Part shown: positions 55,755 through 64,000 of the stretch, in pieces
How positions within the stretch are numbered: position 1 is the stretch's first letter
Layout: each line of letters starts with the position of its first letter
Assembly (NCBI GenBank): GCA_027449685.1
Contig: DAIDLC010000006.1
Span: forward strand, 55,481-119,480
Direction of reading: 5' to 3'
Origin: Ferrovaceae bacterium
GTDB lineage: Bacteria > Pseudomonadota > Gammaproteobacteria > Burkholderiales > Ferrovaceae
Length of the DNA stretch: 64,000 nt
Translations under genes and position numbers: made by a program
The notes under the pieces: generated by a model
Databases searched by the model: none
Told to the model about the DNA's origin: nothing
Seen by the model: only the letters and a program-made list of their open reading frames with translations

Positions 55755-57972
55755 ACTCACCAGCGTCTTTGTGCAGGAAAGTCGTGAACAACTGGCTTCC
55801 ATGGAAAGCGGATTACTCGTTCTGGAGCATCAAGCCCCGCAACCCGATGACATCAATGCCATTTTTCGTGCGGCGCACACCATCAAGGGTGCTTCGGGCG
55901 TCATCGAGTGTCACTTCATCGAAGCCTTCATGCACAAGGTGGAAAATGTACTGGATCGTTTGCGCAACGGGCAAATCCAGCTAACCTCCCGTCTGACCGA
56001 ACTACTCTTGCAGTGTTGCGACCATCTGGGTCATCTGATCGATGTGCTGGAAGCGGGTAACCCCGAACCTGATGAGTCCTTGCAAACCGCCGGCGAGGCA
56101 CTCTTGGCCGAACTGTCGCGCAACTACCTGCAATCTTCCGATCCCGATCCTGATGCCAGATCCATGGGAGAGGGGGAAGCGTCTCTGATAGCCCATTCGG
56201 TGGATGTGCTGGCCGCAGGTGGCGTGTTGATTGGGGATAGTTGGCACATTTCCGTCCGGTTTGGTCCCAATGTGATGCGCGGCGGCATGGACCCCTTGTC
56301 CTTCCTGCGCTATCTGGGCACCCAGGGCGAAATTCTGGCCATCGAGACCTTGCCGGACGCCATGCCGGTGGCCGAACTGATGGACCCCGAAACCTGTTAC
56401 CTGGGGTTCGAAATCAAGTATCAGACCCGCGGTACCAAAGCGGATATCGAACGGGTGTTCGCCTTTGTGCAGGATGAGTGCGAGTTGCGCATCATTCCCC
56501 CTCCGGCCAAGATTTCCGAATATTTGCAGCTGATCAAAGAGCTTCCTGAAGAGGACATGCGCTTGGGTGAGATCCTGGTGCGCACAGGCGCCTTGACCCA
56601 GGCTGAACTGGACGCAGGGTTAGAGGCGCAAAAAGCCGCCTCGCTCTCCGAACAGAACCAGGACGGGGATGCGCCTCAAGCCCCCGTGCAAATCGGCGAT
56701 ATTCTGGTGGAAGAGCATCAGGTGGTGCCCAAGGAACTGGTGGAGGCAGCCGCCAGTCGGCAAGCTCAGATTTCCACTAAGAAGGCGGCCGATGCGCGCC
56801 TCATTCGTGTGCAGGCAGACAAGCTGGATCAGCTCATCGATCTGGTGGGAGAGTTGGTCATTGCCGGGGCCTCAGCCAATTTGCTGGCCCAGCGCAGTGG
56901 CCAGACCGAGTTGGTGGAGTCCACCTCCATTCTGTCGCGTCTGGTGGAAAACATCCGCGACTCGGCCCTGCAGTTGCGCATGGTGCAAATTGGCGAAACC
57001 TTCAACCGCTTCAATCGCGTGGTACGGGACATGTCCCACGAGCTCAACAAGGATATCGAGCTCATCATTACCGGGGCCGATACAGAGCTGGACAAAACCG
57101 TGGTGGAAAAAATTGGCGATCCGCTCATGCACCTGGTGCGCAACGCCCTGGATCACGGCATCGAGCCCACGGCCTTGCGCATTCAGCGCAACAAGCCCGC
57201 CAAAGGTCGTCTGGAACTGAATGCCTTCCACGATTCCGGTAGCATCGTCATCCAGGTGCGCGATGATGGCAGTGGTTTGCCAGTGGAAAAAATTCATGCC
57301 AAGGCCCTGGAACGGGGGCTCATTCAAGCGGGGCAGGTGCTCTCGGAACAGGAAATCATCAATCTGATTTTCGAGCCGGGGTTTTCCACAGCTTCGGAGG
57401 TGACCAACATTTCTGGCCGCGGGGTGGGCATGGATGTGGTCCGGCGCAATATTCAAGCCTTGCGCGGCACTGTGGAGGTTACGACTCAGGAGGGTGAAGG
57501 AACCTGCTTTTCTATCCGTTTGCCGCTGACACTGGCCATCATCGATGGTTTCCTGGTGGGAGTAGACAAATCTTCCTACGTCATTCCGCTGGATATGGTC
57601 ATCGAGTGTATCGAGTTGCACGCTGACCAAACCGATCGCAATTTTTTGAATCTGCGCGGCGAGGTGCTGCCCTTTGTGCGCTTGCGTGACATTTTCGAGA
57701 TCGAGGGTACCCCTCCAGCGCGGGAAAATATCGTGATCGTGCAGTATGCAGGAGAAAAAGCGGGCATCGTCGTGGATCAGTTGATGGGAGAATTTCAGAC
57801 GGTCATCAAGCCGTTGGCGGCTATTTTCAGGCATTTGCGTGGTATTGGTGGCTCCACCATCCTGGGGTCGGGCGAAGTGGCGCTCATCCTCGACATTCAG
57901 GCCTTGATCCAGCGCTGCGTGCGGGGCGAAGAAAAAGCTTTGAAACAGCAGGCCCTGCTGAAGGCTGGCTGA
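55747..57972 (+). CDS. cheA: Chemotaxis histidine kinase CheA
   Basis: CheA autophosphorylates on a His and passes phosphate to CheY and CheB. The 741-residue protein starts at GTG 55747 with GAGG six bases upstream. It has an Hpt domain (His44 in RAAHTIKGAS), a dimerisation domain (about 357-420, DKLDQLIDLVGELV), an ATPase domain (VRNALDHGIEP, DDGSGLP, GRGVGMDVV) and a CheW-like regulatory domain at the C-terminus. The middle (about 165-340) is unusual, with two related segments, RLGEILVRTGALTQAELD and QIGDILVEEHQVVPKELV, resembling the MshEN c-di-GMP-binding fold. Confidence 0.96.
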   Translation: MDELTSVFVQESREQLASMESGLLVLEHQAPQPDDINAIFRAAHTIKGASGVIECHFIEAFMHKVENVLDRLRNGQIQLTSRLTELLLQCCDHLGHLIDVLEAGNPEPDESLQTAGEALLAELSRNYLQSSDPDPDARSMGEGEASLIAHSVDVLAAGGVLIGDSWHISVRFGPNVMRGGMDPLSFLRYLGTQGEILAIETLPDAMPVAELMDPETCYLGFEIKYQTRGTKADIERVFAFVQDECELRIIPPPAKISEYLQLIKELPEEDMRLGEILVRTGALTQAELDAGLEAQKAASLSEQNQDGDAPQAPVQIGDILVEEHQVVPKELVEAAASRQAQISTKKAADARLIRVQADKLDQLIDLVGELVIAGASANLLAQRSGQTELVESTSILSRLVENIRDSALQLRMVQIGETFNRFNRVVRDMSHELNKDIELIITGADTELDKTVVEKIGDPLMHLVRNALDHGIEPTALRIQRNKPAKGRLELNAFHDSGSIVIQVRDDGSGLPVEKIHAKALERGLIQAGQVLSEQEIINLIFEPGFSTASEVTNISGRGVGMDVVRRNIQALRGTVEVTTQEGEGTCFSIRLPLTLAIIDGFLVGVDKSSYVIPLDMVIECIELHADQTDRNFLNLRGEVLPFVRLRDIFEIEGTPPARENIVIVQYAGEKAGIVVDQLMGEFQTVIKPLAAIFRHLRGIGGSTILGSGEVALILDIQALIQRCVRGEEKALKQQALLKAG

Positions 57973-58073
57973 GTGGTTGAACAAGGTTTGGCTTCATTCG
58001 GATTTCGTGTCATTTGATATGGGCGAGAGTGGTTACGGGGATTTTTTGGAATTGAAACTGAGAGGGCGTACAA

Positions 58074-61067
58074 GTGAATAATTTAAAAATCGGAACACGT
58101 CTGGCACTGGGGTTTGGAGTTTCGATCCTGTTGATGATCCTTCTGGCGGTTATTTCGGTTTCGAAGATCAGTAGTATCGATAGCCAGGTTTCCAATCTGG
58201 TCACAGATCGCTTCCCAAAAACCGTGATGGCCAACCAGGTCATCGACCAGATCAACATCATTGCGGTAGCCATGCGCATGGCCTTGTTAGAGGACAAACC
58301 CGAGGATGTGGCGCGCGAAATCAATACCATCCAGGCCTCGCGCGACAAAATCATCGAGTTACTCAACAAGATGGATGGCCTGATCAATCTGCCCGAGGGC
58401 CGGCGTTTGTTTGACCAGATCAAGGCCGCGCGTTTGATCTATGGGGGTGACCAGGACCGCTTTCTGGAGTTGATGAAGGCGGGCAAACGGGCCGATGCCA
58501 CAGAATTATTGCTGCAACACGCCAGAAAGTCCCAGGCAGACTATATTGCCGCGATCAATACCATGGTGGAGTTTCAAACCAATCTGGTCAAGCAACGTGG
58601 AACCGAAGCCGACGAGATCAGCGCTCAAGCCCGCCAACTCGTCATCGTTTTGAGCGTGGCGGCTGCGGCCCTGGCGGTTTTGCTGGCCTACCTCATTGCT
58701 CGTGGCTTGACACAACCCATCGCCAAGGTGGTGGATGCTGCCAAAAAAATGGCTGCAGGAGATTTCAGTTTCCGCCTGGAATCCTCAGCACATGATGAAG
58801 TGGGCGATCTTACCCGGGCCATGTCCAGCGTTCAGCAGACCGTCACGGGATTGATCACCGACATGAACCATATGTCAGCGCAACATGACGCGGGCGATAT
58901 CGACGTCAAGATGGATGAAGATAAATTCAAGAACGACTTTCAAGTCATGGCCAAAGGTGTCAACACCATGGTCTTTGGCCACATTGCGGTCAAAAAGAAA
59001 GCCATGGCCTGCTTTCAGGAATTTGGTAACGGTAATCTGGATGCCAAGATCGAGCAGTTTCCCGGGAAAAAGAAATTCATCAACGAAACCGTGGAGCAAG
59101 TGCGCACCAATATCAAGGCCTTGGTGGCCGATGCCAACCTGTTGTCCATTGCGGCGGTGGAGGGAAAACTGGCCACCCGCGCCGATGCCAGTCGCCATCA
59201 GGGGGATTATCGGCGCATCGTGGAAGGCGTCAACAAAACCCTTGACGCTGTCATCGGTCCTTTGAATGTGACCGCGGATTATGTGGACAAGGTGGCCAAA
59301 GGGATCATTCCCCCCATCATTACCGATAATTACAATGGTGATTTCAACCTCATCAAAAACAACCTGAATACACTGGTGAAGATGATGAGCGATCTGCTGG
59401 CCCAGACCGACATCATCATCAAGGGGGCTGCAGACGGGCAACTGGACAAGCGCGCCAATGCCGACCTGTTCGTGGGCGGCTGGAACCAGCTGGTGACTGG
59501 GGTCAATCAGGCCGTGACCAATATCGTGGATCCCTTGAATGTCACTGCGGATTATGTGGACAAGGTGGCCAAGGGGATCATTCCCCCAGTCATCACTACG
59601 GACTACAAAGGACAATACAACGTCATCAAGATCAATCTCAATAACATGGTCAAGATGATGAGTGATCTGCTGGCCCAGACCGACATCATCATCAAGGGGG
59701 CCGCAGAGGGTGAACTGGACAAGCGGGCCAACGCGGACCTGTTTGTGGGCGGCTGGAACCAGCTAGTTACAGGGGTTAATCAGGCGATTACCAACATTGT
59801 CAATCCCCTGAATGTGACGGCCAACTATGTGGATCGTATCTCCAAGGGGGAGATTCCCCCCAAGATTACCGATCCCTACAGCGGTGATTACAACATCATC
59901 AAAAATAATCTCAATGCCTGTATCGATGCTGTCAATGCCTTGGTCTCCGATGCCAATATGCTGGCTCAGGCAGCCGTAGAAGGAAAACTTTCCACCCGTG
60001 CAGATGCCACACGTCATCGCGGTGATTACCGGCGTACCGTGGAAGGGGTAAATCACACCCTGGATGCCGTGGTTGGGCCCATCAATGAAGTCCAACGTGT
60101 CATGGCCGCGATGGAAAAAGGTGACATGACCCAGTTGATCGAGCAGCATTATCAAGGTGACTTTGCTGTCCTCAAAAACGCGATCAACAGTACCATCACC
60201 CGCCTGGCAGAAACCGTGGAGCAGATCGTGACGGCTGCAGATGCCTTGTCAAACGCTTCCGGACAGGTTTCGGCTACGGCACAATCCTTGTCTCAATCCT
60301 CCTCTGAACAGGCCGCATCGGTAGAAGAAACCACTTCTTCTCTGGAGGAAATGAGCGCATCCGTGGCTCAAAATACCGAAAATGCCAAGGTGACCGACAA
60401 CATGGCCGCCAAATCGGCCAAAGAGGCGGTGGAAGGCGGAGACGCTGTAAGCAAGACCGTGGATGCCATGAAGTCCATTGCGGACAAAATCAGCATCATC
60501 GACGATATCGCCTATCAGACCAATTTGCTGGCGTTGAATGCGGCCATTGAAGCCGCTCGGGCGGGAGAGCATGGGAAGGGGTTTGCCGTGGTGGCAGCCG
60601 AGGTGCGTAAGCTGGCTGAACGCAGCCAGGTGGCCGCGCAGGAAATTAGCGAGGTGGCGGGTTCGTCGGTCAAATTGGCCGAACGGGCAGGGCATTTGCT
60701 CACGGAAATGGTTCCTTCCATCCAGAAGACCTCCGACCTGGTGCAGGAAATCACCTCGGCCTCGCAGGAGCAATCCACGGGTGTTGCGCAAATCAACAAT
60801 GCCATGGGGCAGTTGAACAAGGCCACACAGCAAAATGCCTCGGCTTCTGAAGAACTGGCGGCTACTGCAGAAGAACTGGGTGGTCAAGCAAGCCAGTTGC
60901 AGCAGTTGATGGAGTTCTTTCAGATCAATAAATCCCGTGGGGCTTCCTCGGGAGCGGCGCGCTCCAACATGAAGGCGGCGAGTCCGGGTAACACCGAGCG
61001 GACTACCCACCACGTTTCGCAACGTACCCCCTTGTCGGTCAGTGAGTCAGACTTCGAGAAATTTTAG
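58074..61067 (+). CDS. Methyl-accepting chemotaxis protein with tandem HAMP-like repeats
   Basis: The 997-residue receptor starts at GTG 58074 behind GAGGG. It has a first membrane segment near 11-31, a four-helix-bundle ligand domain (about 32-188), and a second segment near 189-211. A long array of HAMP-type modules follows, including 91-residue repeats from residue 398. The methyl-accepting domain has its tip [20 protein letters not shown] near 815. The C-terminal pentapeptide DFEKF matches the CheR/CheB tether consensus (x-aromatic-x-x-aromatic) at the end of a flexible linker. Confidence 0.95.
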   Translation: MNNLKIGTRLALGFGVSILLMILLAVISVSKISSIDSQVSNLVTDRFPKTVMANQVIDQINIIAVAMRMALLEDKPEDVAREINTIQASRDKIIELLNKMDGLINLPEGRRLFDQIKAARLIYGGDQDRFLELMKAGKRADATELLLQHARKSQADYIAAINTMVEFQTNLVKQRGTEADEISAQARQLVIVLSVAAAALAVLLAYLIARGLTQPIAKVVDAAKKMAAGDFSFRLESSAHDEVGDLTRAMSSVQQTVTGLITDMNHMSAQHDAGDIDVKMDEDKFKNDFQVMAKGVNTMVFGHIAVKKKAMACFQEFGNGNLDAKIEQFPGKKKFINETVEQVRTNIKALVADANLLSIAAVEGKLATRADASRHQGDYRRIVEGVNKTLDAVIGPLNVTADYVDKVAKGIIPPIITDNYNGDFNLIKNNLNTLVKMMSDLLAQTDIIIKGAADGQLDKRANADLFVGGWNQLVTGVNQAVTNIVDPLNVTADYVDKVAKGIIPPVITTDYKGQYNVIKINLNNMVKMMSDLLAQTDIIIKGAAEGELDKRANADLFVGGWNQLVTGVNQAITNIVNPLNVTANYVDRISKGEIPPKITDPYSGDYNIIKNNLNACIDAVNALVSDANMLAQAAVEGKLSTRADATRHRGDYRRTVEGVNHTLDAVVGPINEVQRVMAAMEKGDMTQLIEQHYQGDFAVLKNAINSTITRLAETVEQIVTAADALSNASGQVSATAQSLSQSSSEQAASVEETTSSLEEMSASVAQNTENAKVTDNMAAKSAKEAVEGGDAVSKTVDAMKSIADKISIIDDIAYQTNLLALNAAIEAARAGEHGKGFAVVAAEVRKLAERSQVAAQEISEVAGSSVKLAERAGHLLTEMVPSIQKTSDLVQEITSASQEQSTGVAQINNAMGQLNKATQQNASASEELAATAEELGGQASQLQQLMEFFQINKSRGASSGAARSNMKAASPGNTERTTHHVSQRTPLSVSESDFEKF
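59265..60083 (+). repeat. Three tandem 273-bp (91-residue) repeats inside the large mcp
   Basis: Units begin at 59265, 59538 and 59811, each opening with the codons for NVTA(D/N)YVD. Units 1 and 2 differ at about 14 of 91 residues by hand count (shared core [17 protein letters not shown]). Unit 3 is more diverged. The preceding region (about 58990-59264) resembles unit 3. The near-identity of units 1 and 2 suggests a recent duplication. Confidence 0.85.
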
Positions 61068-61076
61068 GAGTACATC

Positions 61077-61634
61077 ATGGGACAACTGACCTCAACCGGA
61101 AAGGCTGCGGTGCGCGCTGCTGTCGCGGACGCACCACAGCAGTATTTAACCTTTACCTTGGGTGGTGAGATGTTCGCCCTGGCTATTCTCAACGTCAAGG
61201 AGATCATCGAGTTTGGGACGGTTACCGAAATCCCCATGATGCCCAAGTTTATCCGGGGAGTCATCAATTTGCGGGGGGCCGTTGTCCCGGTGATTGATTT
61301 GTCTTGCCGATTTGGTGGCCTGCCAACCCAGGTGGATCGCCGTACATGCATTGTGATCGTCGAACTGAATGAAGGCGATGACAAACATGATGTGGGGATC
61401 ATGGTGGATGCGGTTTCTGAGGTATTGGAAATCTCTGCTACTGAAATCGAGCCACCCCCCTTGTTCGGCGCCAAAATTCGCACGGACTTCATCGAAGGGA
61501 TGGGCAAGATCGAGGGGCGGTTCGTGATTATTCTCAGCGTGAGCAAAGTCCTCTCTTCCGAAGAAATGGCCATGCTGAGTCAAGCCGCAGAATCTGTCGC
61601 AGCGGGAACAGTAGCCGCCACTGCAACGGAATGA
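61077..61634 (+). CDS. cheW: Chemotaxis coupling protein CheW
   Basis: CheW links receptors to CheA. The 185-residue protein has the family core YLTFTLGGEMFALAILNVKEII, MMPKFIRGVINLRGAVVPVIDL and GIMVDAVSEVLEI. Extensions at both ends are hydrophilic. The TAGGAG ribosome site overlaps the end of the mcp gene, so the genes are closely linked. Confidence 0.96.
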   Translation: MGQLTSTGKAAVRAAVADAPQQYLTFTLGGEMFALAILNVKEIIEFGTVTEIPMMPKFIRGVINLRGAVVPVIDLSCRFGGLPTQVDRRTCIVIVELNEGDDKHDVGIMVDAVSEVLEISATEIEPPPLFGAKIRTDFIEGMGKIEGRFVIILSVSKVLSSEEMAMLSQAAESVAAGTVAATATE

Positions 61635-61665
61635 ACCCATATTTCCTGATTCGGACAGGATTGGT

Positions 61666-62253
61666 TTGACGGATTATTCTGCGCTCCCTGCGCGCGATAT
61701 TGAACGCCTGGCTCGGAATATTCATGCAGGTGGCTGGGCGGTTGAGAACGATTTTCCCATTGCCACGCTGCTGGGTTCTTGTGTTGCGGTGTGTCTGTAC
61801 GACACAGGCGTGCCAGTTGGTGGAATGAATCACTTCATGCTGCCCAAGATGTCCCGAAATCAACATTCGGCAGAAGACGTGATGCTGGCTGGTGATGCGG
61901 CGATGGAAAACCTCCTCAACAACTTGCTGGCCTCTGGTGCAGTGCGCCATCGAATCCAGGCCAAGGCCTTTGGGGGAGGGACGGTGATTGAAACCAACGG
62001 GACTGGGCGGGGCATAGGAGCGCAAAATGTGGAGTTTGCAAAATCCTGGTTGATTCGGGAACGCATTCCTCTGGTTTCTTCTGATTTTCTTGGTCCCTGG
62101 GCCCGAAAAATCATCATGACGCCAAAGTCTGGTGAAGTGTGGTGTCGCCGTATGGTGGCCAATCTGGTGAGCGAATCGATCCGACGCGAAGAAGAAGCCT
62201 ACGCTGAATCGCTCAAAACCCAAAAAGCCAGTACTAATGTGGAGTTGTTTTAG
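61666..62253 (+). CDS. cheD: Receptor glutamine deamidase CheD
   Basis: CheD converts Gln to Glu in receptor methylation helices. The 195-residue protein starts at TTG 61666 with AGGA five bases ahead (TDYSALPARDIERL). The Cys-His pair of the active site is visible in TLLGSCVAVCLYD and GGMNHFMLPK, with the catalytic Thr probably near KAFGGGTVIE. The C-terminus ends NVELF, close to the HIELF end of mcp1. Its stop overlaps the cheR start. Confidence 0.92.
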   Translation: MTDYSALPARDIERLARNIHAGGWAVENDFPIATLLGSCVAVCLYDTGVPVGGMNHFMLPKMSRNQHSAEDVMLAGDAAMENLLNNLLASGAVRHRIQAKAFGGGTVIETNGTGRGIGAQNVEFAKSWLIRERIPLVSSDFLGPWARKIIMTPKSGEVWCRRMVANLVSESIRREEEAYAESLKTQKASTNVELF

Positions 62254-63065
62254 TGGATCCTTCTGCGATCACGGATCAGGAATTTGCCCTGTTCCAACGC
62301 CTGATCCATCGTGTTTCCGGGATCTGGCTGACTGAATCCAAAAAGATTCTCCTCACGGGCCGTCTCCAGCGCCGCCTCAAGGTGTATCAACTAGAGACCT
62401 ATAGCCAATATTACCGTTTGCTTTCGGCCAACACACACCCGGAAGAACTCCAGACCATGGTGGATTTGATTACCACCAATGAAACCTATTTTTTTCGCGA
62501 GCCCAAGCACTTCGAATACTTGGTCAGTCAGATTCTCCCACAGCGTCAGGAAGAAAGGATTTTTCGGGTATGGAGTGCGGCTTGTTCCACCGGAGAAGAG
62601 GTGTATACCCTGGCGATGGTGCTGTCCGATCACTTGCCAGCACAAACCTGGGAGGTGGTGGGTAGCGATATCAGTACTCAAGTTCTGGAGAAAGCCCGCA
62701 AGGCGCATTACTCTTTGGAGCGGAACGAGGGAATCCCCCCGGCCTATTTAAAAAAATACTGTATGAAAGGGGTGCGCTCTCAGGAAGGCACGTTTTTGGT
62801 GATTCCCGCTCTACGCCAGGCAACCAATTTTTTTCAAGTCAATCTCACACAACCGGTCACCCAGGAGATCGGTCTGTTCGATGTTATATTTTTGCGTAAC
62901 GTCATGATTTATTTCGACATGGAAACCAAGCGCAAGGTGGTGGAAAATCTGCTGGCCCGACTGCGCCCGGGGGGATACTTCATTGTGGGCCACTCTGAAA
63001 CCTTGCATGGCATCAATACTGAGATGGCCTTGCTGCAACCTACCATCTATCGTAAGCAAATTTAG
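62253..63065 (+). CDS. cheR: Chemotaxis receptor methyltransferase CheR
   Basis: CheR methylates receptor glutamates using SAM. The 270-residue protein starts at GTG 62253, one base into the cheD stop. It has the N-terminal helical domain (FQRLIHRVSGIWL), the SAM motif FRVWSAACSTGEEVYTLAM, VVGSDISTQVLEKARKA, and FDVIFLRNVMIYFD, with the C-terminal GGYFIVGHSETL. It ends the chemotaxis operon. Confidence 0.96.
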   Translation: MDPSAITDQEFALFQRLIHRVSGIWLTESKKILLTGRLQRRLKVYQLETYSQYYRLLSANTHPEELQTMVDLITTNETYFFREPKHFEYLVSQILPQRQEERIFRVWSAACSTGEEVYTLAMVLSDHLPAQTWEVVGSDISTQVLEKARKAHYSLERNEGIPPAYLKKYCMKGVRSQEGTFLVIPALRQATNFFQVNLTQPVTQEIGLFDVIFLRNVMIYFDMETKRKVVENLLARLRPGGYFIVGHSETLHGINTEMALLQPTIYRKQI

Positions 63066-63273
63066 CCTCTGCCCGCCCCACATCAGTCCTTAATCCCTGG
63101 TATGGGTCCCCTCATTTTTTGCAAGGACGCAAAGTCCTCTGCCCATGTCGAGCATTGATCCCTTACTGGACAAGTTGTGCCGGACAACCGCTGGTGGGAT
63201 GAATGAGGTCCACCGATGGATGCCCAAAAATACTTTCTCTTGGGAGTGGAATAATGGATAATGACCGTTGAAC
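63066..63273 (+). other. Intergenic region cheR-ssrA with two hairpins
   Basis: These 208 bases hold no gene. One hairpin is AGGAC-GCAAA-GTCCT (63124-63138) and another GTTGT-GCCGG-ACAAC (63174-63188). A possible ssrA -10 box GATAAT lies at 63256-63261 with a weak -35 (TTTCTC near 63234). The first hairpin contains GGACGCAAAG, which resembles part of the c-di-GMP-I riboswitch, but the rest of that motif is not found. Confidence 0.35.
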
Positions 63274-63641
63274 CGGGGGCGACATGGCTTCGACGGGGGT
63301 TGCAAAGCAATGTAGGGCATACCGAGGGCCAGTGACCTCGTAAATCCATCTGGGCACTTTATAGTTGCCAACGACGACAACTACGCCCTGGCCGCTTGAC
63401 GGCCAGGCTCCGCACTAGTTCTTCTCTGGGCTAGAGTTCGGGAAACCGGGCTGCGGAGTCATTAACAGAGAATCGCAAGCCTGGCGGTGCCACTTCGCCG
63501 GCTGTCAAAACCAAGGTGGCTCGCCTGCAGGAAGTTCGTCGGTTGACGTCCTAAAGGTCAAATCCAAATAGCCAGACTAAGTATGTAGAACTGCTTGTAG
63601 AGGACTTTCGGACGCGGGTTCAATTCCCGCCGCCTCCACCA
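63274..63641 (+). ncRNA. ssrA: tmRNA (SsrA)
   Basis: This 368-nt one-piece tmRNA rescues stalled ribosomes. The 5' end GGGGGCGACATGGCTTCGACG pairs with the 3' end CGCCTCC followed by ACCA. The T-arm GGGTTCAATTCCC is complete. The tag reading frame (63367-63399) encodes ANDDNYALAA and then TGA. It is followed by an intrinsic terminator. Confidence 0.97.
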
Positions 63642-63648
63642 ATAACAT

Positions 63649-63681
63649 AAGGTCAACGCTTATCCGTTGGCCTTATTTTTT
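63649..63681 (+). terminator. Rho-independent terminator of ssrA
   Basis: AAGGTCAAC (63649-63657) pairs with GTTGGCCTT (63666-63674), with one G-T pair and an eight-base loop. An A and six T residues follow. It lies seven bases past the tmRNA CCA. Confidence 0.9.
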
Positions 63682-64000
63682 GCGTATCGTCGCGTATCCG
63701 TGGGGGTTCGTGCTAACTCTTGCGGACTTCAACCCGCGCCATCCAGTCACGGTTTGGCCACGTTTTTCTCTCTCCGGGCCAGAATTCTCCGCTGCCTTGG
63801 CGGATAAAAAATCACGAAGTCCGCAAGCCGAAAAAATTATATCGAGTAATTTCAATCAATTACACGTTTACTCGGGAGAACGGTTTGATTGGAGAATTGG
63901 TAGGCGGTGGGGATATGTGCTGCCGGTTACCGGACCTTGCCCAATTCACACTCCCGACCCTGAAGAGACAGTCGTCGTCTCGTTGGTCCAGCGGCTGGTT
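63682..64000. other. Gene-poor end of window downstream of ssrA
   Basis: These 319 bases carry no confident gene. GCGTATC occurs twice, 10 bases apart, just after the terminator. A rightward frame is open from about 63890 to the window edge but has no recognisable content, and the small leftward frame 63673-63855 overlaps the terminator. The 3' end of ssrA is a common integration site, so this could be the edge of an island lying beyond the window. Confidence 0.3.

Noticed and set aside
56872..57984. 370-residue leftward open frame
   Set aside because: It lies opposite the CheA kinase core; composition is that of a shadow frame.
59265..60083. Tandem repeats considered as a CRISPR-like array
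   Set aside because: The repeats are coding, 273 bp long, in frame and part of a chemoreceptor.
63673..63855. 60-residue leftward open frame after ssrA
   Set aside because: It runs through the ssrA terminator, starts at TTG and lacks a ribosome site; possible relic but unsupported.
63890..64000. Rightward frame open to the window end
   Set aside because: Only about 36 codons are visible and nothing is recognisable, so it cannot be called.

Overview
The window looks like the chromosome of a chemolithoautotrophic betaproteobacterium. The evidence is a form IA RuBisCO operon with cbbQ and cbbO, the rpsF-priB-rpsR-rplI order, a gloB-yafS-rnhA-dnaQ block, an RnfB-like ferredoxin with nth, a DUF1841 gene, an EpsA-like LuxR regulator and a tmRNA tag reading ANDDNYALAA. 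Iron or sulfur oxidisers of the Ferrovum/Gallionellaceae/Thiobacillus kind would fit, but I cannot assign a genus from sequence alone. No insertion sequence, CRISPR array or rRNA operon was seen.

Layout. At 0.1-4.2 kb a leftward unit of overlapping genes encodes FlhD, FlhC, a divergent MOBH-relaxase-like (TraI_2) protein, a TraD-like coupling ATPase and a small membrane protein. A 52-residue acidic ORF with a consensus ribosome site converges on it. At 4.5-12.2 kb lie an HDOD-GGDEF regulator and then cbbL-cbbS-(terminator)-cbbQ-cbbO plus a 99-residue conserved-looking protein, behind an AT-rich promoter with a 13-bp inverted repeat. At 12.4-16.3 kb ubiD-ubiU-ubiV-ubiT form an oxygen-independent ubiquinone operon. 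At 16.4-26.3 kb sit housekeeping genes: an MFS exporter, an SDR lacking its catalytic residues, radA, dnaB, rplI, rpsR, priB, rpsF, rlmB, rnr and two tRNA-Leu genes. At 26.5-39.5 kb are a LuxR-type regulator, a quinone oxidoreductase, phhB, a MaoC dehydratase, ppiD, fabI, a YejABEF-type peptide importer and mltD. At 39.5-50.9 kb are gloB, yafS, rnhA, dnaQ, DUF1841, nth, ferredoxin, pyrD, bpt, the molybdenum cofactor genes moeA, mobA and moaA, and an Orn/Lys/Arg decarboxylase. At 50.9-63.1 kb is a chemotaxis island: a low-complexity protein, cheB (leftward), then cheY, mcp, STAS, cheA, a poly-HAMP mcp, cheW, cheD and cheR. At 63.3-63.6 kb is ssrA (tmRNA) with a terminator, followed by a gene-poor end.

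How the parts connect. The RuBisCO genes fix CO2, with CbbQ/CbbO as the motor pair that clears inhibitors from the enzyme. The ubi genes supply quinone without O2. The chemotaxis island has every core signalling and adaptation component but no flagellar structural genes. FlhDC lies about 50 kb away, and a sigma-28-like promoter precedes cheY. The most interesting arrangement is FlhDC translationally coupled to conjugation-type genes. FlhDC-family activators (SetCD, AcaCD, SgaDC) are known to control transfer genes of SXT/R391 elements, IncA/C plasmids and SGI1, so this may be a domesticated remnant or a minimal new DNA-processing module.
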